The notes under the pieces are model-generated. The model saw only the letters and a program-made list of their open reading frames with translations. It ran no database searches and was not told the DNA's origin. From Halanaerobiales bacterium (lineage in GTDB: Bacteria; Bacillota; Halanaerobiia; Halanaerobiales; M55B127), in the NCBI GenBank assembly GCA_018334565.1, contig JAGXLU010000016.1:1-37124 (forward strand): a DNA stretch of 37,124 nucleotides, written 5' to 3'. Both the position numbers and the translations under genes were made by a program. Within the stretch, counting starts at the first letter, position 1; each line of letters begins with the position of its first letter. This document shows, one piece after another, positions 1 to 8,137 of the stretch.

Positions 1-54
1 TTTTTCTAACTCAGATGTGACTTTTTTGTGAAATTGTTGTATAATAATATCCAT
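1..54 (-). CDS. 5' end of an unidentified gene, cut by the left edge
   Basis: Reading the minus strand from 54, an ATG opens a frame that stays open for all 18 codons to the window edge (MDIIIQQFHKKVTSELEK). A good ribosome site, AAAAGGGAGT, ends 6 nt before the ATG, which is why I call a real gene start here. The fragment is too short to name: it is polar and lysine-rich, with no signal peptide or membrane segment. It is divergent from the branching-enzyme gene, with about 220 bp between the two starts. Confidence 0.5.
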   Translation of the reverse strand, partial: MDIIIQQFHKKVTSELEK

Positions 55-158
55 AAGAAGACTCCCTTTTCTTTTTTGTTTGTTTTTGTTATTAAAAACA
101 TTTTATCAGAAAGGGAATCTTCTTTCTATTTTTTTATCAATAATCTCCAAAAGTTATT

Positions 159-187
159 TTACACTAAGTAGGACAAACTCTTAATAT
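159..187 (+). promoter_or_regulatory. possible sigma-A promoter of the branching-enzyme gene
   Basis: TTACAC (159-164), a 17-nt spacer and TAATAT (182-187) sit about 90 nt before the ATG at 275. Each hexamer matches only 4 of 6 consensus positions, so this is a weak call. The same intergenic stretch has a 6-bp inverted repeat AGAAAG/CTTTCT (108-127) followed by a T-run on the plus strand. No riboswitch is recognisable. Confidence 0.3.
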
Positions 188-274
188 CATAATAAGTTTT
201 TATAAAGATTATTAAAAGGATATTAATTATCCTTATTGAATATATATAAAAGCATCTATTTGGGGGAATTAATA

Positions 275-2164
275 ATGTCTGAACCGATTATCAGTGATTA
301 TGATAAATATCTTTTCAATAAAGGCGAACATTTTCAAATATATAACTTTATGGGAGCCCAACTTATAACAAAAGATGGGCTAAAGGGTGTTAGCTTTGCT
401 GTTTGGGCACCCGCTGCCCGTAAGGTTTCCGTAGTAGGAGAATTTAATAATTGGAATAAATATGCCAACCAAATGAAAAAAATTAGTGGCAGTGGGATCT
501 GGACGGCTTTTATCTCCAATCTCACAGAAGATACTATTTATAAATATTCCATCACAGGACATCATGGTGACACATTTTTAAAATCTGATCCTGTTGCCTT
601 CTATTCTGAAAAAAGCCCTCAAACAGCCTCAATTGTTACTTCTCTAGAAAAATATCAATGGAATGATAAACAATGGATTGAAAAAAGAAAGAATAAGAAA
701 CCTCATATAGATCCTATCAATATCTATGAAGTACACGCTGGTTCATGGAAAACTAATCAGCAAGGTACTCCTTATAGTTATAGGGAGTTAGCAGATGAAT
801 TAATCCCTTATGTCAAAAATATGGGGTATACTCATATAGAATTAATGCCCCTAACAGAATATCCTTACGGGGGTTCCTGGGGTTATCAGACAACAGGTTA
901 TTTCTCTTTAACCAGCAGATATGGTAGACCAGAAGACTTTATGTATTTTGTTGATAAAGCTCACAGGGCAGAACTGTCTGTATTAATGGACTGGGTGCCC
1001 AGCCATTTCTGTAAAGATAACCATGGACTCAGATATTTTGACGGTACCCCTCTTTATGAAAATGCCGATCCTAAAAAAGCTGAAAATAAGCAGTGGGATA
1101 CCTTAAACTTTGATTTTTCACAACCAGAAGTATGGAGTTTCTTGATTTCTAGCGCCAGGTTCTTTTTAGATAAATACCATATAGATGGAATTAGGGTGGA
1201 TGCTGTCAGTAATATGCTCTATCTAGATTACAACAAAAAGGAAGGTGAATGGACCCCTAATAAATATGGTGGAAATGAAAACTTAGAAGCAGTTGATTTT
1301 TTAAAGACTTTAAACAAAGTGCTCTTTAAAGAATTCTCCGGAATTATGATGGTTGCTGAAGAATCTACAGCATGGCCCATGGTTACAGGAACTGTTGAAC
1401 AGGGAGGGCTCGGTTTTAATTTTAAATGGAATATGGGTTGGATGAATGATATTTTAGAATATATGGAGGAAGACCCCCTTCTAAGAAAGGGCAGGCATAA
1501 TTTACTAACTTTTTCAATGATGTACAATTACTCAGAAAATTATATATTGCCCCTTTCACATGATGAAGTAGTTCACAGCAAGAAATCTTTATTAGACAAA
1601 ATGTCCGGTGACTACTGGCAAAAATTTGCTAACCTGAGATTATTATTCGCCTATATGTTTGCTCATCCCGGCAAAAAACTCATCTTTATGGGAGGAGAGT
1701 TTGGGCAATTTATTGAATGGAACTACAAAAAAGAGTTGGACTGGCTACTTTTAGATTACACAAAGCACCAACAATTACATAAATATGTGAAAGAATTAAA
1801 TCATTTTTATCAAAAAAATGAGGCTCTCTGGATCAAAGATTATCAACAAGATGGTTTTGAATGGATTGAAGCAGATGACTACAAACATAGTTTGATAAGT
1901 TTTACCAGATCGGGACGAACTCTAGATGATTTAAGGGTTATCATCTGTAACTTCACACCTGTTGTTAGAAATAACTATAAAATAGGAGTACCAATTAAGG
2001 GTAAATATGAAGAAGCTTTTAATTCTGACCAAAAAAAATATGGCGGGTCAAACATCTGCAATGATCAAACCATTCACAGCACCAAGGATAAGTACCACGG
2101 ATTTGAACAATCAATAGAACTCACCGTTCCCCCTCTGGCTGCTATATTTTTAAAACTATTATAA
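275..2164 (+). CDS. glgB: 1,4-alpha-glucan branching enzyme
   Basis: Cytoplasmic GH13 enzyme that cuts alpha-1,4 chains and re-attaches them through alpha-1,6 bonds during glycogen synthesis. The 629-residue product has an N-terminal CBM48-like domain (roughly residues 20-110, with the 'VWAPAARKVSVVGEFNNW' block) and then a GH13 barrel. The catalytic set is intact: MDWVPSHF (region I), GIRVDAV with nucleophile D309, VAEES with acid/base E362, and LSHDEVV with H429-D430. A TTG in the same frame at 236 would add 13 residues. I prefer the ATG at 275 because TGGGGG lies 9 nt before it and homologs start near MSEP. The gene converges on the pullulanase gene with only 2 bp between the stop codons, so there is no room for a terminator between them. 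Length is normal for the shorter bacterial GlgB type. Confidence 0.95.
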   Translation: MSEPIISDYDKYLFNKGEHFQIYNFMGAQLITKDGLKGVSFAVWAPAARKVSVVGEFNNWNKYANQMKKISGSGIWTAFISNLTEDTIYKYSITGHHGDTFLKSDPVAFYSEKSPQTASIVTSLEKYQWNDKQWIEKRKNKKPHIDPINIYEVHAGSWKTNQQGTPYSYRELADELIPYVKNMGYTHIELMPLTEYPYGGSWGYQTTGYFSLTSRYGRPEDFMYFVDKAHRAELSVLMDWVPSHFCKDNHGLRYFDGTPLYENADPKKAENKQWDTLNFDFSQPEVWSFLISSARFFLDKYHIDGIRVDAVSNMLYLDYNKKEGEWTPNKYGGNENLEAVDFLKTLNKVLFKEFSGIMMVAEESTAWPMVTGTVEQGGLGFNFKWNMGWMNDILEYMEEDPLLRKGRHNLLTFSMMYNYSENYILPLSHDEVVHSKKSLLDKMSGDYWQKFANLRLLFAYMFAHPGKKLIFMGGEFGQFIEWNYKKELDWLLLDYTKHQQLHKYVKELNHFYQKNEALWIKDYQQDGFEWIEADDYKHSLISFTRSGRTLDDLRVIICNFTPVVRNNYKIGVPIKGKYEEAFNSDQKKYGGSNICNDQTIHSTKDKYHGFEQSIELTVPPLAAIFLKLL

Positions 2165-2166
2165 AT

Positions 2167-4068
2167 TTAGTCAACATATAAAACCATTGCAGATATTGGT
2201 GGTACTTTGACGTTGTCCGACTTGAAACTGTGCAGAATATCTGTCCCGGCTTTACCATTGACTACGATATTAAATTTCTTTTGTTTCTTAAACCAAAATC
2301 TACTCCAATGGTGCTGAGGATTATATACAACATATATCTCTTTCCAATCATCCCCATTAGCATAATCTTTAAGTACAAATCCAATAGCAGCATCTCCACT
2401 ATCTAAAAAATGTATTTTTTCTTTGATCATCTGAGGATCATTCATCCGAAAAGCAGGGTGTTCTCTCCTGAGTTTAATCAATCCCTTATAATATAAGAAA
2501 GTATCATAATACAGGGTTTTCCTTTCCCATTTAATCTGATTTATATGATCACCAGCATTGTAGCTGTTATGATTTCCATATTTAGTTCTTAAAAACTCTT
2601 CTCCGCCGTGTATAAACGGCACTCCTTGAGAAGTCAAAACAATTGCCTGAGCCAGGTGGTTCATTTTTATTCTGTCTTTTAAAGAAGCACTACTTACCGA
2701 CTTATTTATTTTGTCCCACAGAGTTAAATTATCATGTGCGCTCACATAGTTAATGGTTTCCTCTGGCTTATAAGTAAAATCTTTAATATCAAAGCTATAA
2801 TTTATACTGCCTACTGTACCTCTTTTAATATCATTAGTGGTTTCATATTTCCCATTTATATAACCGGTTACAAAGCCATCAGTATCTCCCTTAATAGCAT
2901 CTCTAAACCGATCATTAAAAAATCCTATTTTATGATCTTGCTGAATACCTTTATATATTTTCTGATAATCCTCTAAATTAGGTGGTTCAGCCGCCCAGGG
3001 TTCTCCATATAAGATTAAGTTTGGATTTATATTGTGTAATACCTTTTCTATAGTGAAAAATGTTTCTTTATCCATTAAACCCATTAAATCAAATCTGAAA
3101 CCATCTATATGATATTCTTTGACCCAGTATTTTAAAGAGTCAATGATAAACTTTCTGACCATCGGCCTTTCTGTAGCAATCTCATTGCCGCAACCCGAAC
3201 CATTAGTTAAATAACAATTATTTATTAATCTGTAAAAATAGCCGGGGGCTGTTTTCTGAAAAGAAGATTCCTTAGTGTAATAAGTATGGTTATATACAAC
3301 ATCCATAATAACACCTATATTATGATCATGAAGGGTTTTAACCATTTGCTTAAATTCTCTAATCCTATGGTAAGTATCTGGTTTATTTGCATAAGAACCT
3401 TCTGGTACATTATAAAAATGTGGATCATAACCCCAGTTATATTCATAACGGCTCTGCTCATCAACAGAGGCATAATCAAAAACAGGTAAGAAATGTACAT
3501 GAGTTATACCTAATTCTTTTAGATGATCAAGTCCAGTACTTAAACCCTGATTATTAACACTCCCTTGTTCAGTAAAAGCCAGATAATCACCTCGATTTCT
3601 CAAGCCTGACCTGGCAGACATGGAAAAATCCCTGACATGGACTTCATATATAACTGCATCCACAGGGCTATTTATGGCCTTCCCTTTATCACTTTCCCAG
3701 CCTTTAGGATTAGTCTTTTTTAAATTAACAATAAGACCCATCTGGCTGTTGGGAGCTAATCCTTTGGCATAAGGATCAATGGTCTCTTCTATTCTATCCC
3801 CAAAATTGATGGCAAATAAATAATATTTGCCAGCATAATTTCCTTTCAATTTAATTGTCCAGGTTCCATTAATATCCTTAAACATGTCGAATGTTTCCTG
3901 GGGTTCATTATTTTTATAATAATTATAAAGCTCTATTTCAACATTTTGAGCTGTTGGCGCCCACAACTTTATGATGGTTTCTTCTCTAGAATAATTGACA
4001 CCTAAATCTTCTCCGTGATAAATGTATTCGGGTCTATAAACACTTTCCTGCAATTCGATAATATCCAT
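2167..4068 (-). CDS. pulA: type I pullulanase / glycogen debranching enzyme
   Basis: Hydrolyses alpha-1,6 branch points of pullulan, limit dextrin or glycogen. The 633-residue protein has an N-terminal CBM48-like domain (about residues 15-110) and a GH13 subfamily-14 barrel. The pullulanase signature YNWGYDP is at 210-216. Catalytic residues are D327 (FRFD), E356 (YGEPW) and D446 (SAHDN), with region I DVVYNH at 256-261. There is no signal peptide, so it should act on intracellular glucan, which fits its place opposite glgB. The ATG at 4068 follows AAAGGAGAT with about 8 nt spacing. The upstream HD-GYP gene ends only 29 nt before it on the same strand, so the two may be co-transcribed. Length is at the short end for type I pullulanases, with no extra surface-binding modules. 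Confidence 0.93.
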   Translation of the reverse strand: MDIIELQESVYRPEYIYHGEDLGVNYSREETIIKLWAPTAQNVEIELYNYYKNNEPQETFDMFKDINGTWTIKLKGNYAGKYYLFAINFGDRIEETIDPYAKGLAPNSQMGLIVNLKKTNPKGWESDKGKAINSPVDAVIYEVHVRDFSMSARSGLRNRGDYLAFTEQGSVNNQGLSTGLDHLKELGITHVHFLPVFDYASVDEQSRYEYNWGYDPHFYNVPEGSYANKPDTYHRIREFKQMVKTLHDHNIGVIMDVVYNHTYYTKESSFQKTAPGYFYRLINNCYLTNGSGCGNEIATERPMVRKFIIDSLKYWVKEYHIDGFRFDLMGLMDKETFFTIEKVLHNINPNLILYGEPWAAEPPNLEDYQKIYKGIQQDHKIGFFNDRFRDAIKGDTDGFVTGYINGKYETTNDIKRGTVGSINYSFDIKDFTYKPEETINYVSAHDNLTLWDKINKSVSSASLKDRIKMNHLAQAIVLTSQGVPFIHGGEEFLRTKYGNHNSYNAGDHINQIKWERKTLYYDTFLYYKGLIKLRREHPAFRMNDPQMIKEKIHFLDSGDAAIGFVLKDYANGDDWKEIYVVYNPQHHWSRFWFKKQKKFNIVVNGKAGTDILHSFKSDNVKVPPISAMVLYVD

Positions 4069-4097
4069 AAGCTATATCTCCTTTGTGAATATAATGT

Positions 4098-5411
4098 TTA
4101 GATTGCTTTATTTCCCTGACTCAATATTTTAATAAACACTTCTACAATTTCGGGATCAAACTGTTCTCCTGCATTATTTTTTAATTCAATTTTAGCTGCT
4201 TTTTGATCTAAGGCTTGATGATAGGCTCGTTTGGAAGTCATAGCTGAATAAGAGTCTGCCACTGCAAGTATTCTAGATATTAACGGAATATTTTTACCTA
4301 CAATCCCTTCAGGATAACCTTTGCCATCCCATCTTTCATGATGATAAAGCACATATTCAGCTATTGTATCTAATCTTTTAGATTCTTTTAGTAACTCATA
4401 AGCCCAGCGTGGATGTTTCTTTATTAACTCATAATCTTTTTGGGTAAATTTGCTTTCTTTATTTAAAATAGTTTTTGGTATAAGCAATTTCCCAATATCA
4501 TGGACCAAACCCGCCCAATAGGCATCAATAATTTCATCTTCTTTAAGCCCTAATTCTCGTGCTATTTGTTGAGAAAGCTCAGCCACCTCTTCAGAATGAC
4601 CGCCGGTGTATCTATCATGTATCTCTAGAAATTTAATCATTGATAAGATTATATCACGTTGAAATTCACCCTGCAATTTATTATATCTTTGAAAGGTATA
4701 AAAAGATTCAGCCAGGTTGTTAAATGCTTCCAATGTTTCTACACTACTCTTGCGGAAATTTAAATCACTTTCTTTAGCAATATCTAAAGAAACACCTGCT
4801 AGTATTTGATCATCCACAACTAATGAAAAAGCCAAGGACTGTTTTATGTCTTTGGAAGCCTCTTTTAATAATTTAAATTGCTCTTCATTTAGATACTTTT
4901 TATCGTATAAAATTATATTATCTATAATTTTGGGTTTTTCACCAATAATCTGCAAAATGTCTTTATCATCTAAATTGAGTTCCTTCATTTTTTTTAAATC
5001 ATGTCCTATAGAATCAACAAAAACCACCTTATCTTCTTTAATCGTATAAATAATGCCATAATCGCTTTTTGGTACCAACTTATAGGCTGTCCTTAACAAT
5101 ACACTCAGAAATTTATCAACATCTGTAAATGTCTCTTTATTAATATTATTTATGAAATCAATCATTATTTTTAAATCTTCTGTCTGTTCATATAGGTTTT
5201 TATAAGAAGCCTCCAGGGCTTCATTGCCACTTTCAAGCCATTCTGTATATACTTGCAACTTCTTATTTTTTTTCTTTAATTCGTCTTTTGCACTCCTCAG
5301 TTTTTCAAAAGATCTTTTAAGTAGCAGATAAAAAATAGTACCTGTAATAAGCACATAACCGATACCCTTAAAGGTCTGTACCTGAGTTATTGCTGTCTGA
5401 TCATTTAACAT
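4098..5411 (-). CDS. HD-GYP domain protein (cyclic-di-GMP phosphodiesterase type), probably N-terminally truncated by a nonsense codon
   Basis: As it stands the open frame encodes 437 residues: a membrane segment near residues 13-30, a coiled-coil linker (about 35-80), a GAF-like sensor region (about 85-245) and a C-terminal HD-GYP domain. HD-GYP hallmarks are clear: RYTGGHSEEVA, the HDIGK metal motif, HHERWDGKGYP and the DSYSAMTSKRAY block. Such domains hydrolyse cyclic di-GMP. The start is doubtful: the ATG at 5411 has no convincing ribosome site. A well-placed ATG at 5499-5501 opens the same frame but meets TAG at 5442-5444. The pre-TAG and post-TAG residues read as one continuous membrane-anchor domain, so the gene is likely damaged or expressed only from an internal start. 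It lies 29 nt upstream of pulA. Confidence 0.8.
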   Translation of the reverse strand: MLNDQTAITQVQTFKGIGYVLITGTIFYLLLKRSFEKLRSAKDELKKKNKKLQVYTEWLESGNEALEASYKNLYEQTEDLKIMIDFINNINKETFTDVDKFLSVLLRTAYKLVPKSDYGIIYTIKEDKVVFVDSIGHDLKKMKELNLDDKDILQIIGEKPKIIDNIILYDKKYLNEEQFKLLKEASKDIKQSLAFSLVVDDQILAGVSLDIAKESDLNFRKSSVETLEAFNNLAESFYTFQRYNKLQGEFQRDIILSMIKFLEIHDRYTGGHSEEVAELSQQIARELGLKEDEIIDAYWAGLVHDIGKLLIPKTILNKESKFTQKDYELIKKHPRWAYELLKESKRLDTIAEYVLYHHERWDGKGYPEGIVGKNIPLISRILAVADSYSAMTSKRAYHQALDQKAAKIELKNNAGEQFDPEIVEVFIKILSQGNKAI

Positions 5412-5441
5412 AGCAACCAGGAACTCATCAGAAAAGTAAAT

Positions 5442-5501
5442 CTAAAGCACACCTAATACAAAATATATAAATATGATTTTTGCTTCATCTTTAATGTTCA
5501 T
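5442..5501 (-). pseudogene. detached N-terminus of the HD-GYP gene, ending in an in-frame TAG
   Basis: The ATG at 5501 is preceded by AAGGATG about 8 nt upstream and reads MNIKDEAKIIFIYFVLGVL, then TAG at 5442-5444. Ten sense codons follow in the same frame (IYFSDEFLVA) and lead straight into the downstream frame that starts at 5411. The pattern 'VLG-VL-W-IYFSDE' is what I expect for a membrane-anchored sensor N-terminus, so a TGG-to-TAG change is the simplest explanation. With the stop repaired the protein would be 467 residues. Confidence 0.65.
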
Positions 5502-5629
5502 TTCAAATCATCCTTATAAGTACCCACATGTATTTATAAATTCAAGATAGATGACAGTTTTCCTTTGAAGCAGGTAATAATATTTTTTTGTTGAATATTC
5601 AAATTAAGAGATAAAAGAGGTGCAAATTT

Positions 5630-6610
5630 ATGTCTAATCTTAATTGTTATTATAAATTTTCTAACTCTAAGATTGATGTAGTTAGTTTTGGTGAAATGCT
5701 TGTTGATTTTATTTCTCAAAAAAATGAAGTGCTCCTTTCAAAAGCAGAAGAATTTACACGACATTTTGGGGGATCAGCTGCTAATGTGACTGTAAACTTA
5801 AGAAGGCTTGGTGTTAAGACAAGATTAATTACCAGAATTGGTGATGATGCCTTCGGCCATTTTTTACTCGATGTGTTAAATAAAGAAAATATTAATACTA
5901 ACGGGATTCAAATTGATCAAAAAAGAAAAACCCCTTTAGTATTTATCAATAAAACGGCCGGGACACCTGCCTGGGTAGCCTACAGAGCTGCTGATAAATA
6001 CCTTGAATTTAATGAAAAAGTTGAATATCTTATCAAAAATGCTAAGATATTATATTTAACTACCTTTATCATCTCACAAAACCCAGCCCGCAAAGTGGCT
6101 TTAAAAATTTTAAATATGATCAAAGAAAATCCAAAAAAATTACTGGCTTTTGATCCTTGCTATAGACCCAGCCTGTGGTCTGACAGTAAGATGGGCAAGT
6201 CCCTGGTGAAAAAAATTATTGCGCTCTCGGATTTTATTAAACCTTCTTTAGATGATGCTAAAATTTTCTTTGGAACTGAATCTCCTGAAAACTATATAGA
6301 TAAATATTTGCAACTTGGAGCTAATATTGTTATATTAACTATGGGAAAAGATGGTGTCCTCTTTTCAGATGGAAAAACAAAAATACATCTTCCATCTTAT
6401 GCTGATGAGGTTGTTGATGTTACCGGTGCTGGCGATGCTTTTTGGGCTGGTTTTATTACAGCTATTCTTGATGGTATGAGTGTCAAAAAAGCAGTTGAAT
6501 TAGGTAATATAACCGCAGTCTTTAAGATCAGAGGGATCGGTGCTTTGTCACCAATCCCCAGCAAAAAACACCTTATTAAATTCATGAAAAAACAGGAGGC
6601 TTCTCAATGA
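5630..6610 (+). CDS. PfkB-family carbohydrate kinase, probable fructokinase
   Basis: ATP-dependent sugar kinase of the ribokinase/PfkB fold, 326 residues. Visible family marks are the N-terminal FGEMLVDF strand, the substrate-binding block FGGSAANVTVNLRRLG (about residues 45-60), and the C-terminal DVTGAGDAFWAGF signature with catalytic base D269. Fructokinase is inferred from context: the next gene is sucrose-phosphate synthase, whose acceptor is fructose-6-phosphate. 2-Keto-3-deoxygluconate or ribose cannot be excluded from sequence alone. The ATG at 5630 follows AGAGGTG with about 8 nt spacing. The stop overlaps the next start in an ATGA arrangement (6607-6610), which suggests translational coupling. 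Confidence 0.88.
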   Translation: MSNLNCYYKFSNSKIDVVSFGEMLVDFISQKNEVLLSKAEEFTRHFGGSAANVTVNLRRLGVKTRLITRIGDDAFGHFLLDVLNKENINTNGIQIDQKRKTPLVFINKTAGTPAWVAYRAADKYLEFNEKVEYLIKNAKILYLTTFIISQNPARKVALKILNMIKENPKKLLAFDPCYRPSLWSDSKMGKSLVKKIIALSDFIKPSLDDAKIFFGTESPENYIDKYLQLGANIVILTMGKDGVLFSDGKTKIHLPSYADEVVDVTGAGDAFWAGFITAILDGMSVKKAVELGNITAVFKIRGIGALSPIPSKKHLIKFMKKQEASQ

Positions 6611-8085
6611 AAGATTCGCATATAGAACACATATCTATCTTAAATCCACAGGGTAATTTTGATCCCAATGATAGTTACTGGACAGAACACCCAGATTTTG
6701 GCGGACAATTGGTATATGTAAAAGAACTTTCTCTGGCTTTGGCTGGATTAGGTATTGATGTTGATATAATTACAAGGCAAATTAAAGATGAAAATTGGCC
6801 AGAATTTTCTAAACCCATTGATAATTATTCAGAAAGCAACAGACTTAGAATAATCAGGGTTCCTTTCGGGAAAAATCTTTTTTTGAAAAAAGAAGATTTA
6901 TGGCCATTTCTTCATGAATATATAAAAAAAATTATAAATTTTTATAAACAGGAAGACAACTTCCCTGATTATTTTTCAACTCATTATGCAGACGGTGGTT
7001 TAAGTGGTGTACTATTGAAACAAAAATTAAATATTCCTTTTGTTTTTACTGGACATTCTTTAGGTGCTCAGAAAATGGATAAACTGGATGTAAATAAGAT
7101 AAATTTTACAGAATATAATACTAAATTTAATTTTCACAGGAGGATAATTGCTGAAAGACTTGCAATGAATCATGCCGATGGTATAATTACATCTACATCC
7201 CAGGAAAGATTTGAACAGTATTCTCACTATCTTTATGGAAAAGCGATTGACATAAGTCAAGATAAAAAATTTAAAGTTATACCTCCAGGTATTAATACCA
7301 ATATTTTTAATGGTCAATATAGCAAAAAGATAAAAAACAAGATAGATCATTATATTAATAGAGATATAAAAACAAATCGGACTGACCTTCCATTAATTAT
7401 AGCATCAAGCCGCCTTGATCAGAAAAAAAATCATTTGGGCCTGGTCACGGCTTTTGCTGAAAATAATAAAATTCAAAAACATGCAAACCTTGCAATAGCA
7501 TTAAGGGGTATTGAAAATCCTTTTGAAGATTATTCAGAAGCTAACAAGGAAGAAAAAAACATACTTGACCAAATAATCAAGATTATTTATAATAATAACT
7601 GTATAGGCAAAGTCACAATGTTTTCTCTCAACAATCAAAAACAATTAGCAGAAACTTATTCATATTTAACCAGCAAAAATTCAGTGTTTGCTTTAACATC
7701 ATTTTATGAGCCATTTGGGCTAGCACCTATTGAAGCTATGGCCTGTGGCTTACCGGCAGTAGTTACCAAAAATGGTGGTCCTCATGAAATTATGAAGAAG
7801 GGGAAATATGGTATCCTAGTTAATCCGGAAGATCCCGATGATATTGCACAAGGGCTATTAACGATTTTAACTGATAAAGAAACATGGAATAAGTATCATA
7901 AAAAAGGTAAAAAAAGGGTATTATCAAAATATACCTGGGAACAAACTGCTGAAAGCTATTTAAAATTTATGGAAAACATCTCTGAAAATAATGCTAATAA
8001 AATGGAGATTCCCGCTTATTTTAAAAAACCGGACAGTAAAAATGATTCACGATTACTAAATATATTTTTACACCTATGGAGATAA
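6607..8085 (+). CDS. sps: sucrose-phosphate synthase (GT4 family)
   Basis: Transfers glucose from UDP- or ADP-glucose to fructose-6-phosphate to give sucrose-6-phosphate. The 492-residue protein begins with the SPS pattern LNPQGNFDP, DSYWTEHPDFGGQLVYV, followed by THYADGG and FTGHSLGAQK in the N-lobe. The C-lobe has SSRLDQKKNHLGL (about 264-276) and the donor-site block SFYEPFGLAPIEAMACGLP (about 360-378), as in retaining GT-B enzymes. I recognise a strong resemblance to the Halothermothrix orenii enzyme. There is no C-terminal sucrose-phosphatase (HAD) domain, and no separate phosphatase gene lies in the window. The start is fixed by the 4-nt overlap with the kinase gene, whose last codons (AGGAGG at 6594-6599) provide the ribosome site. 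Confidence 0.93.
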   Translation: MKDSHIEHISILNPQGNFDPNDSYWTEHPDFGGQLVYVKELSLALAGLGIDVDIITRQIKDENWPEFSKPIDNYSESNRLRIIRVPFGKNLFLKKEDLWPFLHEYIKKIINFYKQEDNFPDYFSTHYADGGLSGVLLKQKLNIPFVFTGHSLGAQKMDKLDVNKINFTEYNTKFNFHRRIIAERLAMNHADGIITSTSQERFEQYSHYLYGKAIDISQDKKFKVIPPGINTNIFNGQYSKKIKNKIDHYINRDIKTNRTDLPLIIASSRLDQKKNHLGLVTAFAENNKIQKHANLAIALRGIENPFEDYSEANKEEKNILDQIIKIIYNNNCIGKVTMFSLNNQKQLAETYSYLTSKNSVFALTSFYEPFGLAPIEAMACGLPAVVTKNGGPHEIMKKGKYGILVNPEDPDDIAQGLLTILTDKETWNKYHKKGKKRVLSKYTWEQTAESYLKFMENISENNANKMEIPAYFKKPDSKNDSRLLNIFLHLWR

Positions 8086-8137
8086 AACATACGTTTGAAC
8101 ATTTATGTAATAAACTTATTTGGGAGAGTGATAAACT

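Noticed and set aside
5442-5444. Programmed TAG readthrough or pyrrolysine in the HD-GYP gene
   Set aside because: The site looks like a Trp in a membrane segment, no pyl genes are visible, and TAG is used as a normal stop (for example 25566-25568). Kept only as a remote option.
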